DNA of 40,604 nucleotides from Vogesella mureinivorans (GTDB lineage: Bacteria > Pseudomonadota > Gammaproteobacteria > Burkholderiales > Chromobacteriaceae): NCBI RefSeq assembly GCF_007644035.1, contig NZ_VMTV02000067.1:1-40604 (forward strand). Direction: 5' to 3'. The notes under the pieces are model-generated. The model saw only the letters and a list, made by a program, of their open reading frames with translations, made no database searches and was not told the origin of the DNA. Both the position numbers and the translations under genes were made by a program. Positions 1 through 8,203 of the stretch are shown here, one piece after another; the stretch's first letter is position 1, and every line of letters starts with the position of its first letter.

Positions 1-73
1 TGGGCGTTGACGGAGTCGAACCGCCGACATTCTGCTTGTAAGGCAGACGCTCTACCAACTGAGCTAAACGCCC
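1..73 (-). tRNA. tRNA-Val (anticodon UAC), 3' CCA outside the window
   Basis: Read on the minus strand this folds as a full tRNA: acceptor GGGCGTT, D-arm with AGCTCAGTTGG, anticodon loop CTTACAA (anticodon TAC) and T-arm GGTTCGACTCC. The discriminator A is the complement of base 1, so any encoded CCA lies outside the window. The sequence is identical to the second tRNA-Val at 191-266, which makes a recent duplication or gene conversion in the cluster likely. Confidence 0.95.
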
Positions 74-101
74 GAAAACTCGGTACTACTAAATTGTAGG
101 T

Positions 102-178
102 TGGCGGAGCGGACGGGACTCGAACCCGCGACCCCCGGCGTGACAGGCCGGTATTCTAACCAACTGAACTACCGCTCC
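102..178 (-). tRNA. tRNA-Asp (anticodon GUC)
   Basis: The minus strand gives acceptor GGAGCGG paired with CCGCTCC, a T-loop containing GGTTCGAACCC and an anticodon loop with GTC. The CCA end is encoded (102-104). It lies between two identical tRNA-Val genes and is probably co-transcribed with them from a promoter to the right. Confidence 0.95.
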
Positions 179-190
179 AACCGTAAAACT

Positions 191-266
191 TGGTGGGCGT
201 TGACGGAGTCGAACCGCCGACATTCTGCTTGTAAGGCAGACGCTCTACCAACTGAGCTAAACGCCC
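191..266 (-). tRNA. tRNA-Val (anticodon UAC), second copy
   Basis: Same sequence as the copy at 1-73, here with an encoded CCA (191-193). It is the promoter-proximal gene of the Val-Asp-Val cluster on the minus strand. Confidence 0.95.
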
Positions 267-357
267 TGAAATCTGGCTCATCTGAGACGCTGTTTTTGCT
301 GCGTCGTTCAGCGAGGAGGCGAATTAAAACACAGGCTGGGCGGGGCTGCAAGGGGTT

Positions 358-386
358 ATTGCAAGAAAAATGCAGGTTTTCTACAA
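358..386 (-). promoter_or_regulatory. candidate promoter of the tRNA cluster
   Basis: On the minus strand TTGTAG (381-386) is followed after 17 bp by TGCAAT (358-363) and then by a C/G-rich stretch of the kind seen at stringently controlled stable-RNA promoters. It sits about 90 bp upstream of the first tRNA. Both hexamers match the sigma-70 consensus only partly, so this is a plausible but unproven assignment. The rest of 267-496 holds no gene. Confidence 0.35.
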
Positions 387-496
387 GCGTCTGTTTTTGC
401 TGCACGTGATGCTTGCCGCATTTTGTCAGACAGAGTGATGCGTGATGTAAACCGCTCATGTATCATTGCCCGATTGTCCCTAATCGGAACCTAAGC

Positions 497-1462
497 ATGA
501 AGCCGACCTTTCTTGATTTTGAGCAGCCCATTGCCGAGCTCGAGAACAAGATAGAGGAACTGCGTTTCGTCCAAGACGATTCCGTCCTCGATATCTCGGA
601 AGAGATTTCGCGCTTGCAGAAGAAGAGCCAAGAGCTGACAAAAACCTTGTACAGCAAATTGACCCCTTCCCAAATTGCAATTGTGGCGCGTCATCCGCAG
701 CGTCCTTATACGCTGGATTACATTAACAGCCTGTTTACAGACTTTCAGGAGCTGCATGGTGACCGTTCTTTTGCCGATGACCCGGCAATTGTAGGTGGCC
801 TGGCGCGCTTCAATGAACAGCCTGTCATGGTGATTGGCCACCAGAAAGGCCGCGATACCAAAGACAAGATCTACCGGAACTTCGGTATGCCGCGCCCGGA
901 GGGCTACCGCAAGGCATTGCGCCTGATGCGCACAGCAGAGAAGTTTGGCTTGCCGGTGATTACTTTTGTCGATACCCCAGGTGCGTACCCAGGTATTGGT
1001 GCAGAAGAGCGTGGCCAGTCCGAAGCCATCGGCCGCAATCTGTACGAAATGGCGCGCTTGAAAGTACCGGTCATCGTCACCGTGATCGGTGAGGGCGGTT
1101 CCGGTGGTGCGCTGGCGATTGCCGTGGGCGACTATGTGAACATGCTGCAGTACTCTACCTACTCGGTGATTTCGCCGGAAGGCTGCGCTTCCATTCTGTG
1201 GAAAACCGCCGAACGCGCAGCGGATGCAGCCGAGGCGCTGGGTATTACGGCGCCGCGCCTGAAAACGCTGGGTCTGATCGACCGCGTAGTCAACGAGCCG
1301 CTGGGTGGCGCGCACCGCGATCACGCCGCCATGATGACGGCGCTGAAGCGCGTACTGCAAGACCAGCTGAAAGAGGCCAATGGCCGCGGCGTGGACGAGC
1401 TGCTGAAAACTCGCTTCGATCGCCTGATGAGCTACGGGCGCTTCAAGGAAAATGCAGCCTAA
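497..1462 (+). CDS. accA: acetyl-CoA carboxylase carboxyltransferase subunit alpha
   Basis: AccA, 321 aa, pairs with AccD to transfer the carboxyl group from biotin on AccB to acetyl-CoA, giving malonyl-CoA for fatty acid synthesis in the cytosol. The N-terminus [19 protein letters not shown] and the crotonase-type core with PGAYPG and [11 protein letters not shown] are typical, and the length fits the family. The reading frame is open from an upstream ATG at 458, but that would add 13 non-family residues, so the ATG at 497 is chosen; GGAA (486-489) is its only weak ribosome site. The stop overlaps the tilS start, implying co-transcription. Confidence 0.96.
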   Translation: MKPTFLDFEQPIAELENKIEELRFVQDDSVLDISEEISRLQKKSQELTKTLYSKLTPSQIAIVARHPQRPYTLDYINSLFTDFQELHGDRSFADDPAIVGGLARFNEQPVMVIGHQKGRDTKDKIYRNFGMPRPEGYRKALRLMRTAEKFGLPVITFVDTPGAYPGIGAEERGQSEAIGRNLYEMARLKVPVIVTVIGEGGSGGALAIAVGDYVNMLQYSTYSVISPEGCASILWKTAERAADAAEALGITAPRLKTLGLIDRVVNEPLGGAHRDHAAMMTALKRVLQDQLKEANGRGVDELLKTRFDRLMSYGRFKENAA

Positions 1463-2771
1463 TCTGCTGAATGCCTTGATCCAGAATTGGCCGGACACTT
1501 TGTCCGGCCATTCTCATTTGGACGTGGCCCTGTCCGGCGGGCTGGACTCCATGGTGTTGCTGGACTTGCTTTGCCGCTGGCGCGACGAGCAGGGTGGTCT
1601 GCAACTATCCGCCACCCACGTACATCATGGTATTAGCCTGCAGGCCGATGCGTGGCTGGTGCATTGCCAGCAGCAATGTGCCCTGAGGGGTGTGCCGCTG
1701 CGTACCGAGCGTGTGCGATTGCAACGGCAGGGGGGCGAGAGCCTGGAGGCGGTAGCACGCGATGCGCGCTATGCAGCTTTCGCTCGCTCGCCGCAGCAGG
1801 TGCTTGTGCTGGCGCATCATGCCGACGATCAAAGTGAAACGGCGCTGCTTCAGCTGCTGCGTGGTGGCGGGGTAAGAGCACTGGCTGCCATGCCAGTGCT
1901 GCGCCAGTGGCAGGGCAAGTGGCTGTGGCGCCCGCTGTTGACATTTAGTCGTGCCCAGTTGGCCGCCTATGCCCGGCAGCATAGCCTGCAGTGGGTAGAA
2001 GACGACAGCAATGCGGATGCGGCCAACTATCTGCGCAATTATCTGCGCCTGCACACCTTGCCCGCGTTGCGTCAGCGCGTAAGCGGGCTGGATGCCAGGC
2101 TGGCCCGCAGCGCGGCCCAGATGGCAGATGCAGCCAGTGTGCTGGATGAAATGGCAGCACTGGATGCCGCGCAGTGCCTGTCGGGTAATGTCCTGCAGCT
2201 GCCAGGCTGGCAGGCCTTGTCGGCGGCAAGGCAGCGCTTGTTGCTGTTGCATTGGCTAGGCCTGCTGGGCTGGTCCTCGCCGGCACCGGCTGCCATGCTG
2301 GCTTTTCAGCAGGCTGTGCTGGCGGGGGAGGCAGCCAGACTGCAGCTGCCACAGGGGCAAATACTACGCTACCGGCAGCAGCTGATGGCGGTGGCCTGGT
2401 ACGATGGCCCGCTTGTCTTGCCCTTGGCTTGTCAGCCGGGCGAGCCCTTGGTGACACCACTGGGCAAGCTGGCGTGGGTGCGTAAGCAAGGTGGCTTGTT
2501 GGAAGGGTGCACAGGGCCGGCCATGTGGCTCGCGGCGCGCAAAGGGGGCGAAACCCTGCCACAGAAGGTTGGCCGCGTGGCGTTGAAAAAGCTGTTCCAG
2601 ACGCATGCCGTCCCTGCTGCACTGCGCGACGCTTGGCCGCTACTGCATCATGCAGACGGCACATTGCTTGCCGTGCCAGGGCTCGGTATTAGTCTCAGCT
2701 ATCAGGCGCAGGGGGAGGGGTGGTGGCCGCTGTGGCAGCCCACCGCGGTGTCCAGGCCGGCTAGCGGTTAA
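1452..2771 (+). CDS. tilS: tRNA(Ile)-lysidine synthetase
   Basis: TilS, 439 aa, converts C34 of tRNA-Ile(CAU) to lysidine using ATP and lysine, changing decoding from AUG to AUA. The N-terminal PP-loop ATP pyrophosphatase motif SGGLDS (residues 28-33) is present, followed by HHADDQSET and NYLRNYLR, both typical of TilS. The C-terminal domain includes the family's substrate-positioning region with KKLFQ. The ATG lies inside the last codons of accA (11 nt overlap), which suggests translational coupling. The gene ends on a strong bidirectional terminator. Confidence 0.95.
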   Translation: MQPNLLNALIQNWPDTLSGHSHLDVALSGGLDSMVLLDLLCRWRDEQGGLQLSATHVHHGISLQADAWLVHCQQQCALRGVPLRTERVRLQRQGGESLEAVARDARYAAFARSPQQVLVLAHHADDQSETALLQLLRGGGVRALAAMPVLRQWQGKWLWRPLLTFSRAQLAAYARQHSLQWVEDDSNADAANYLRNYLRLHTLPALRQRVSGLDARLARSAAQMADAASVLDEMAALDAAQCLSGNVLQLPGWQALSAARQRLLLLHWLGLLGWSSPAPAAMLAFQQAVLAGEAARLQLPQGQILRYRQQLMAVAWYDGPLVLPLACQPGEPLVTPLGKLAWVRKQGGLLEGCTGPAMWLAARKGGETLPQKVGRVALKKLFQTHAVPAALRDAWPLLHHADGTLLAVPGLGISLSYQAQGEGWWPLWQPTAVSRPASG

Positions 2772-2806
2772 AAAAGCGGGTTGGCAATGAGCCAGCCCGC
2801 TTTTTT
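2770..2806. terminator. bidirectional intrinsic terminator between tilS and cdd
   Basis: A-tract, 10-bp stem GCGGGTTGGC/GCCAGCCCGC (one G-U pair), loop AATGA, then T-tract. The symmetric A and T tracts let it work on both strands, which suits the two convergent genes that end on either side. Confidence 0.92.
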
Positions 2807-2821
2807 ACGTGCGCGGTGTAC

Positions 2822-3226
2822 CTAGCCCAGGTTTTTCGGGCCAAACGCGCCAGGTAGCAGGGCGTCCAGTGTGGTATCGATGATGTCGCTGCCATCGCAA
2901 ATGGCGTGCACCTTCATGGTGGGGCCGAACTCGTTCAATACCTGGCGGCAGCCACCGCAGGGCGGGGTAGGTGTGGCGGTGGGCGTATAGATGCACACGG
3001 CCAGCACTTCTTCCATGCCTTCAGCTCGGGCCGTGAAAATGGCGGTACGCTCGGCGCAGTTGGTCAGGCCATACGAGGCATTCTCTACATTGCAGCCGCG
3101 CACGATCTTGCCGTCTGCCGTCAGGATGGCAGCGCCTACTGTAAAGCGGCTATAGGGCACATAGGCATGGCGTGCCGCTGCACGAGCTTCCTTGGCTAGG
3201 GTATCCCATGGGATGGTGTGTTCCAT
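2822..3226 (-). CDS. cdd: cytidine deaminase
   Basis: A 134-aa homotetramer-type cytidine deaminase that hydrolyses cytidine or deoxycytidine to uridine or deoxyuridine in pyrimidine salvage. The zinc site is visible: NCAER (Cys57, catalytic Glu59) and PPCGGCRQ (Cys90, Cys93). The frame extends upstream to 3283, but the ATG at 3226 has GGAGAG at a good distance and gives the family length. The gene follows the LysR gene on the same strand with a 53-bp gap, so they may be co-transcribed. Confidence 0.94.
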   Translation of the reverse strand: MEHTIPWDTLAKEARAAARHAYVPYSRFTVGAAILTADGKIVRGCNVENASYGLTNCAERTAIFTARAEGMEEVLAVCIYTPTATPTPPCGGCRQVLNEFGPTMKVHAICDGSDIIDTTLDALLPGAFGPKNLG

Positions 3227-3279
3227 CAATGCTCTCCACGCAAAAGGGCGAGGGATAATCCTGCCGACGGGCAGGGCTG

Positions 3280-4206
3280 TCAATCATTTATTGCGATGAA
3301 ACCAGCCGACAGCTTGCTGTGTTCGTCATGCCGAGCCTGACGTGCAGCCAGTAGCGCTTCGCCCAGCGCCCGGGCAATGGCTGGTTCGGCGCGCCAGTGG
3401 TGCCAGTAGAGGGGGAGGTGTAGCGGCGCACCGAGTGTCACCAATTCGGCATTCGCAGCCACATGGTCCAGAAAATCTTGTGGTATCAAGCCATAACCCA
3501 GCCCGGCCTGGATAAAGTCGAACATGGTATCTGGCGTGGGCATGCTGGAAAAGGGAAAGCTACCCTGATAGGCAGCGAGCGTTTGCAGGTAGTCCGCATG
3601 CCGCGCTTGCTGGCCATGTAAAACGACAGCGTGCGCATGGGGCAGCGAAGATGGGGTCACACCATCAGCGAAATGGCTTTCACGATAGGCGGGCGTACAG
3701 ACGCACTGGTAGCGAATCATGCCCAAGTGCAGGCACTGGCTGCCATGTGTGGTTGTGCCGTCATGACTGAGCCAGCCGCACAAGTGGGTCGAGTTTTGGC
3801 GGGTGGCGGGGTCGGCCAGGTGTTCGCCAGGCAGGATGCGCAGCTGCAGCGCATGCTGCTTTATCAGCGGCAAAAGCGCCGGCATGAGCCAGCTAGACAG
3901 GCTGTCGGCATCGGCGCCGATGCTTAGCATATTCAGCGTACTGATACCTGCCTCTGGTTTCAGATGCTGCATCAAGTCCAGCTCCAGCAGCTTGATCTGT
4001 TTGTAGTGTTGCAGCAGTGTTTTTCCTGCGGCTGTCGGCTCCAGTGGCTGGCTGCGGACCAGCAAAGGCTGCCCCACCATCACTTCCAGCTGCTTTATCC
4101 GTTGCGATACCGCCGATTGGGTCACGCCCAGCTGTGCTGCCGCGCGTTCAAAACCATTGGTTTCTATGACGGAGGCCAGAGTCTGCAGAAGTTTGCTGTC
4201 AAGCAT
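3280..4206 (-). CDS. LysR-family regulator of the ArgP/IciA type
   Basis: This 308-aa LysR-type regulator begins with a winged HTH (about residues 18-41, GFERAAAQLGVTQSAVSQRI) that closely resembles ArgP, the arginine/lysine-responsive activator of the ArgO/LysE exporter. A co-inducer-binding domain follows. In many genomes argP faces lysE/argO; here the divergent side (4207-4495) holds no exporter, so the target must be elsewhere or different. The start ATG at 4206 is the natural LysR start. A perfect 6-bp inverted repeat lies upstream (4278-4297) and could be an autoregulatory site. Assignment to ArgP rather than another LysR group is by motif only. Confidence 0.85.
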   Translation of the reverse strand: MLDSKLLQTLASVIETNGFERAAAQLGVTQSAVSQRIKQLEVMVGQPLLVRSQPLEPTAAGKTLLQHYKQIKLLELDLMQHLKPEAGISTLNMLSIGADADSLSSWLMPALLPLIKQHALQLRILPGEHLADPATRQNSTHLCGWLSHDGTTTHGSQCLHLGMIRYQCVCTPAYRESHFADGVTPSSLPHAHAVVLHGQQARHADYLQTLAAYQGSFPFSSMPTPDTMFDFIQAGLGYGLIPQDFLDHVAANAELVTLGAPLHLPLYWHHWRAEPAIARALGEALLAARQARHDEHSKLSAGFIAIND

Positions 4207-4277
4207 GGTGATATCGAGCCGTAGTTGTCATGTGTGAATAGAAGGTGCTTATGCAACAAGGTTAAATTGTTTGTCAT

Positions 4278-4297
4278 TGATTGTTTGAAGTCAATCA
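4278..4297. promoter_or_regulatory. inverted repeat upstream of the LysR gene
   Basis: TGATTG-N8-CAATCA is a perfect 6-bp dyad about 70 bp upstream of the LysR start. LysR proteins bind interrupted dyads in this position. The surrounding stretch 4207-4495 contains no supported gene; it serves as promoter space for the LysR gene on the left and tRNA-Ser on the right. Confidence 0.3.
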
Positions 4298-4495
4298 TTT
4301 ACATGGCGAACGGCTTAAAGTTGGGTGGCAGTAGTGGTATTTGCTGAGTTCTATTTTACTGCCCGTGGTCATCTGATTGCTTTGATTGAAGGTGATAGGG
4401 TGCAGTTGGGTGAGGGGGATTGCATGCGCAGGCTCTAGCCAAGCTGGGAAAATATGCGTAATATGCGCAACTCTTGAAGGCGACAAGCCCAAGTA

Positions 4496-4585
4496 GGAAG
4501 CGTGGCCGAGTGGTTTAAGGCAGCGGTCTTGAAAACCGCCGAAGGTGTGAGCCTTCCGTGAGTTCGAATCTCACCGCTTCCGCCA
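4496..4585 (+). tRNA. tRNA-Ser (anticodon UGA), island attachment target
   Basis: A class II tRNA with a long variable arm: GGAAGCGTGGCCGAG start, anticodon loop CTTGAAA (TGA), T-arm GAGTTCGAATCTC and encoded CCA (4583-4585). Its last 14 bases recur at 29663-29676, so it is the attB site of the 25-kb island. The tRNA remains intact because the element restores its 3' end. Confidence 0.96.
4572..4585 (+). repeat. attL: 14-bp 3' end of tRNA-Ser
   Basis: CACCGCTTCCGCCA, identical to 29663-29676 and in the same orientation. Tyrosine integrases of the P4 type commonly use tRNA 3' ends as core sites, and such an integrase lies beside the other copy. Confidence 0.85.
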
Positions 4586-4672
4586 AACATTTTTTGGTAT
4601 GTGCTTGATTTTTAAGGCTGTTTTTCATTTTATCAGCCAGCAAAAAACAACGCAAATATCAAAGCTACTATC

Positions 4673-4704
4673 AAAAAAGCGATGCTACCGTGCATCGCTT
4701 TTTT
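4673..4704. terminator. intrinsic terminator downstream of tRNA-Ser (island side)
   Basis: Perfect 13-bp inverted repeat AAAAAAGCGATGC / GCATCGCTTTTTT with loop TACCGT; A and T tracts make it active on both strands. Being inside attL it is island DNA and now ends the tRNA-Ser transcript. The remaining bases up to 4955 show no supported gene. Confidence 0.9.
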
Positions 4705-4955
4705 GCTTTTCAGCCCCGGCACACGGATTGCGCACCGTCCGACACTGCAGGCTGCCAAAGTTTTACGCTCCTCGATCCAGGCTGTTTGCCGGTGATAACG
4801 TAAAAACGCCACCGTCCCTACTACCGGCCACGGCCCGGCACAACGCGCAGCCATCCTCCTCGCCCGTCTTGGGCACTCCGTGTTGATTTCGCCTTACTTG
4901 CCACATTGCGGGCAGGTGCCGCTGCGCCTTTTCTACCTGGATCAGGAGCTTCACC

Positions 4956-5444
4956 ATGACGACCCCCACTTCTCTGCAGCCTTTGTTCAAACGCGTCGCC
5001 CAGCAAGACCGCCACGACGATCTGCTGGCCGTGATCGCCACCCTCAGCAGCAAACCTTTAGACACCGTGTACCAGCAGGCCGAAACGCTTGGTATGCCCA
5101 AGATCGGCCCGTTTTACCCGTGGCTGGATGAAACCTTGCTCGGCAAGCTGTTGGCGGCCAACAACCTGAAAGGCGGCGCATGGAAGCCGTGCACCAGCTA
5201 CACGGAGCTACCGGAAATCGCCATCGTGATGACCGACTACCACACCGACTGGGAGGTAGGCCGGTGCGTGCTCTACCACCGCAACACGGGCCAGGACGGC
5301 AAATCGGCACAGCCCTACGTGATCGACCCTTACCCGCACGCCGACCCCAAGCTGTACCTGCGCAGCGGGGTGGGTGACATCGCCAAGCTGCGGCCCGCTT
5401 GGTATGTCGGGGTCACCGAACTCTATCGCGATGCCAAAGGCTAA
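4956..5444 (+). CDS. unknown protein, 162 aa
   Basis: I do not recognise this family. The protein looks soluble, without a signal peptide or membrane segment, rich in aromatic residues (WKPCTSY, DYHTDWEVGRCVLYHRN, YVIDPYPHADP, LRPAWYVGVTELY). The ATG is preceded by AGGAG at 4945-4949, a good ribosome site. It is followed 12 nt later by a second unknown gene and then a third, so the three probably form one operon at the left end of the island. The Cys/His/Asp-rich motifs hint at an enzyme but nothing more can be said. Confidence 0.75.
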   Translation: MTTPTSLQPLFKRVAQQDRHDDLLAVIATLSSKPLDTVYQQAETLGMPKIGPFYPWLDETLLGKLLAANNLKGGAWKPCTSYTELPEIAIVMTDYHTDWEVGRCVLYHRNTGQDGKSAQPYVIDPYPHADPKLYLRSGVGDIAKLRPAWYVGVTELYRDAKG

Positions 5445-5456
5445 GGACGTTGCACC

Positions 5457-6278
5457 ATGCTGCTTGAAGACTTGTACTTCCAGCAGCTGCACCGCATCGA
5501 GCTGGTGGAACCGTGGCGTCTCGATAACGGGACGCCCGGCCTGCTAGCCGGTGCCGTGTTGCTGCACTTTGAGGATGGGGTGTTGGCGTGCTGGTCGCCG
5601 CTGCGCTACAGCATGCGGCCAAGCGGGACCGCACTAGGTATCGCGGCTAGTGGCGTGCTGACTTCGCCAGGCTACAGGCTGAGCGTGCTGCCAGTAGAGG
5701 CAGGCGATAAGCGATTCGACCTTTCTTTGCCACGCTACAGCATTAGCGGCCACGCGCTGCAAGACCTGCTGGGCACCGATACCGCGCCCAGATTGATGCT
5801 GGCGGACATGGTGCTAGACGACGCCATGATTGCCTTGCGGCTGCGTTTGGGCTTAGGTCAAAACAGCACGTGGCAGCTGGGCTACTTTCCGGCACTGGAC
5901 GGCAGTGTTGGCTTCAGCCCACAGGGCTATACCCTTACGGTACGCACTTGGCGCGTTGAAAACGCCGACTCTCCCGCTAGCTGGTTACTGCCAGAAAGCC
6001 CTTATCCCTTCGTCTTGGCAGGCCGCATCTGGCCATCCGCCCATCCCAATCACTGGCCATTGGCCTTACGCAAAGCCTGGCAATCACAGCCAAACAGCAT
6101 CACCTATCACACCATCCTGCGCGAAGCCCTGATCGCACGCTTTCAGCAACATGACCAGCTCAGGCGACGTTTACTCGCGATGAAGCTGCCGGAATCGGTC
6201 AAAGGACTGCCGGAAGGATTGCTGCTTGAGGTGATCGCGGCACTCAGGACTTGGCAGCGACAGATTGGGCAGCTTTAA
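5457..6278 (+). CDS. unknown protein, 273 aa
   Basis: Not recognised. The N-terminal two thirds look beta-rich (LLAGAVLLHFEDGVLACWSPLRY, GYRLSVLPVE, GYTLTVRTWRVEN) and the last ~70 residues look helical and basic (REALIARFQQHDQLRRRLLAMK). No signal peptide or membrane segment is evident. AAGGA lies about 10 nt before the ATG. It follows the 162-aa gene by 12 nt and precedes the 134-aa gene by 3 nt, so the products may act together. Confidence 0.75.
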   Translation: MLLEDLYFQQLHRIELVEPWRLDNGTPGLLAGAVLLHFEDGVLACWSPLRYSMRPSGTALGIAASGVLTSPGYRLSVLPVEAGDKRFDLSLPRYSISGHALQDLLGTDTAPRLMLADMVLDDAMIALRLRLGLGQNSTWQLGYFPALDGSVGFSPQGYTLTVRTWRVENADSPASWLLPESPYPFVLAGRIWPSAHPNHWPLALRKAWQSQPNSITYHTILREALIARFQQHDQLRRRLLAMKLPESVKGLPEGLLLEVIAALRTWQRQIGQL

Positions 6279-6281
6279 GCA

Positions 6282-6686
6282 ATGCCAGTGACACCAACAA
6301 GCCGTACAAGCCATTCGGAACGGCACAACGCCTTAACCAGGGTTATGCGACTGCTGCCCTTGCTACCACTAAAGAGCAGTTTCGAGGTCGATTATGAAGC
6401 TGCTGACCCGGATGTACTGGTAGAGATCGCCGAGCAAGGAGAACTGGTACTGCAGCATCTGGCGAAAGGCTTGTGTGCTGTGGGCAGCTACTTGGTTTAT
6501 GTGGCCAACGCGGCGGAGAGCGAACCGGACCGTATTTCTGTGGCAGAACTCGGAGGGTTGACTGTCGAGCTATCCGAGCTGGTATCGACACTTTTGCCAC
6601 TGGTGCAAGCATGTCGATATCACACAGTGGATTACGAACCAGACAGCCATAAGGCCTTATCTCCAGCCCACTTCCGCGCCCGATAG
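6282..6686 (+). CDS. unknown protein, 134 aa
   Basis: Not recognised. The middle (VDYEAADPDVLVEIAEQGEL) is acidic and the rest is leucine-rich and probably helical; the N-terminal ~20 residues are basic and Ser/Thr-rich. The start follows the previous stop by 3 nt without a clear ribosome site, suggesting translational coupling; an in-frame ATG at codon 22 is an alternative. Its end is convergent with the XRE regulator gene (27 nt gap). Confidence 0.6.
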   Translation: MPVTPTSRTSHSERHNALTRVMRLLPLLPLKSSFEVDYEAADPDVLVEIAEQGELVLQHLAKGLCAVGSYLVYVANAAESEPDRISVAELGGLTVELSELVSTLLPLVQACRYHTVDYEPDSHKALSPAHFRAR

Positions 6687-6713
6687 CAGCGAACAGCAAG
6701 TGCCAAACCCCGC

Positions 6714-6965
6714 TCAATGCTGTTGGGGTGGCTGCTCCAGCTCTGCTACCAACTCACTCATCGTCACGCCCAATGCACGCGCCAGCCTTTCGATGTTGCA
6801 GATCGATATATTGCGTAGCGCACGCTCTACAGAGCTGATGTAGTTGGGATGCAGCTCCGCAAGTTCTGCGAGCTTCTCTTGCGTTAGCTTCTTTTCCAGC
6901 CTGATTCGCTTGAGATTTGCAGCAAAAACAAACGGAGAGTTGCAGTTATCGGGGAAGTTTGGCAT
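6714..6965 (-). CDS. XRE-family (Cro/C1-type) DNA-binding protein
   Basis: An 83-aa small repressor-like protein consisting almost entirely of an HTH_3 domain: NLKRIRLEKKLTQEKLAELA, then LHPNYISSVERALRNISICN as the recognition region. Such proteins often control their own gene and the neighbour. The frame continues to a GTG at 7001, giving 95 aa; the ATG at 6965 is preferred because the domain begins soon after, but neither start has a good ribosome site. It is divergent from the lipoprotein gene, with CAAAGT-type repeats between them. Confidence 0.85.
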   Translation of the reverse strand: MPNFPDNCNSPFVFAANLKRIRLEKKLTQEKLAELAELHPNYISSVERALRNISICNIERLARALGVTMSELVAELEQPPQQH

Positions 6966-6990
6966 CCCCGGAGTCTTTGTTAACCCAACC

Positions 6991-7009
6991 CAAAGTTCCA
7001 CACACTTTG
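6991..7009. promoter_or_regulatory. candidate operator for the XRE regulator
   Basis: CAAAGT-N7-ACTTTG is a perfect dyad in the divergent region. The half site recurs as CCCAAAGT at 7043-7050, just upstream of the lipoprotein ribosome site (AGGAGA). The arrangement fits repression by the adjacent XRE protein; binding is inferred. Confidence 0.35.
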
Positions 7010-7069
7010 AGTTCAGTCCGATACACTCGCCTTAAAACCAAACCCAAAGTGTTAGGACAGGAGAAAGCC

Positions 7070-8080
7070 ATGCATCACTTCAATAGACTGATTTCACTCG
7101 CCGTCTGCAGTGCGGCGATCTTGCTCACCGCCTGCAGCAACAAGCCGGGGGATGCTGACATCCAGCAAGACCTGGCAGCCACTTACGAATGCCCGATTCT
7201 GCAAGTGTCGGATGTGAAGAAGGTGGATGGTGCGGAAACTGACGGCAAGGTGTATGAAGTAGCGTTTACCTACACCGTCAGCATCAAAGGCGGCGCCGAA
7301 GCAGCCGGGAAGATGTTTGCCGAATGGAGCCATCTGGATGCGCAGATGCACCCCACGCAGCTGGCATTGGAGAAGGCACAGTATGAAGCTGATGTGCGAA
7401 TAGCGAGTGGGCAGATAGGTGGCGACCGCAACACCGACCCGGAAGTAAGACGGCTAAGCCAAGCCAAAGAACAACTAGAGAACCGGATCAACACGCTGGT
7501 GCCATGCCAGAGCTTGGAAGCCCTGTCCCGGCTGCAGATCATGCGCAGTGCCGCCGAAGAAGCTGCCAAATCCGGCCAAAGCCAGATAGCAGTGCCCGTC
7601 GCCATCAAGATGCGCGGTAACGGTCATATGGGCAAAGCAGAGAGCGGCTGGCATTTTGTAGATACCCCAGCCCTGAGTACCGTGGAAGTCGTCACCGAAA
7701 CAGCCAACTACCCTCGCTTCAAACAGGCAGAAGCACCAGCCACAACACAGCCATCTACCGCCGAACTCGACCCGCCACCCGCACAGCTAGCCAGCATTGC
7801 CGCCACGCCAGGGTATGCCGACAGTACGGTAGATAACGGTCCTAGCTTTGACTGCGCCAAAGCCAGCACCACCGTGGAGAAGATGATCTGCACCGACCCG
7901 AAGTTGGCCGCAGCTGATAGAGATACCGCCGCAGCCTACAAGGTAAAACTGGCGGCGAGTGCAGATGAGAGTGGATTGAAACAGCAACAGGCGAACTGGC
8001 GCAGGTCAGTGCGGGATATTTGTACAGATACGGACTGCTTGGAGGGTGCTTACAAGCAAAGGCTGGCGGAGTTGCGCTAG
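7070..8080 (+). CDS. lipoprotein with C-terminal LprI-type domain
   Basis: A 336-aa predicted lipoprotein. The signal peptide has a basic start, a hydrophobic stretch and the lipobox LLTAC, with Cys22 as the lipidated residue. The middle region is probably partly coiled. The last ~80 residues (FDCAKASTTVEKMIC ... LKQQQANWRRSVRDIC) match the cysteine-paired LprI/DUF1311 domain found in lysozyme-inhibitor-like envelope proteins. The frame is open from 6917, but the ATG at 7070 has AGGAGA and the signal peptide. The role is presumably envelope protection; the domain is known but function here is inferred. Confidence 0.85.
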   Translation: MHHFNRLISLAVCSAAILLTACSNKPGDADIQQDLAATYECPILQVSDVKKVDGAETDGKVYEVAFTYTVSIKGGAEAAGKMFAEWSHLDAQMHPTQLALEKAQYEADVRIASGQIGGDRNTDPEVRRLSQAKEQLENRINTLVPCQSLEALSRLQIMRSAAEEAAKSGQSQIAVPVAIKMRGNGHMGKAESGWHFVDTPALSTVEVVTETANYPRFKQAEAPATTQPSTAELDPPPAQLASIAATPGYADSTVDNGPSFDCAKASTTVEKMICTDPKLAAADRDTAAAYKVKLAASADESGLKQQQANWRRSVRDICTDTDCLEGAYKQRLAELR

Positions 8081-8203
8081 TAGGACACAAGAGGTCAGAA
8101 TCATCAAAGGAGCGATTCCTTCCAACTCCAAATCAACGGTGGCCGCTCCCAAACGAAAGCGGCCACAATCTTTCAACCAGCTCGACAGACTAGCGTGATT
8201 TAG

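Noticed and set aside
101-459. ORFs on both strands over the tRNA cluster
   Set aside because: They read through tRNA-Asp and tRNA-Val genes; such tRNA-derived frames are a classic false call.
491-1498. 335-aa ORF antisense to accA
   Set aside because: Composition is typical of a mirrored frame of a GC-rich gene; no domain and no ribosome site.
1605-2664. several long ORFs antisense to or overlapping tilS
   Set aside because: All lie inside the clear TilS frame and show low-complexity Ala/Arg/Pro translation.
4880-5131. 83-aa ORF upstream of and overlapping the 162-aa gene
   Set aside because: Most of it is an out-of-frame reading of the 162-aa gene and becomes Arg/Pro-rich.
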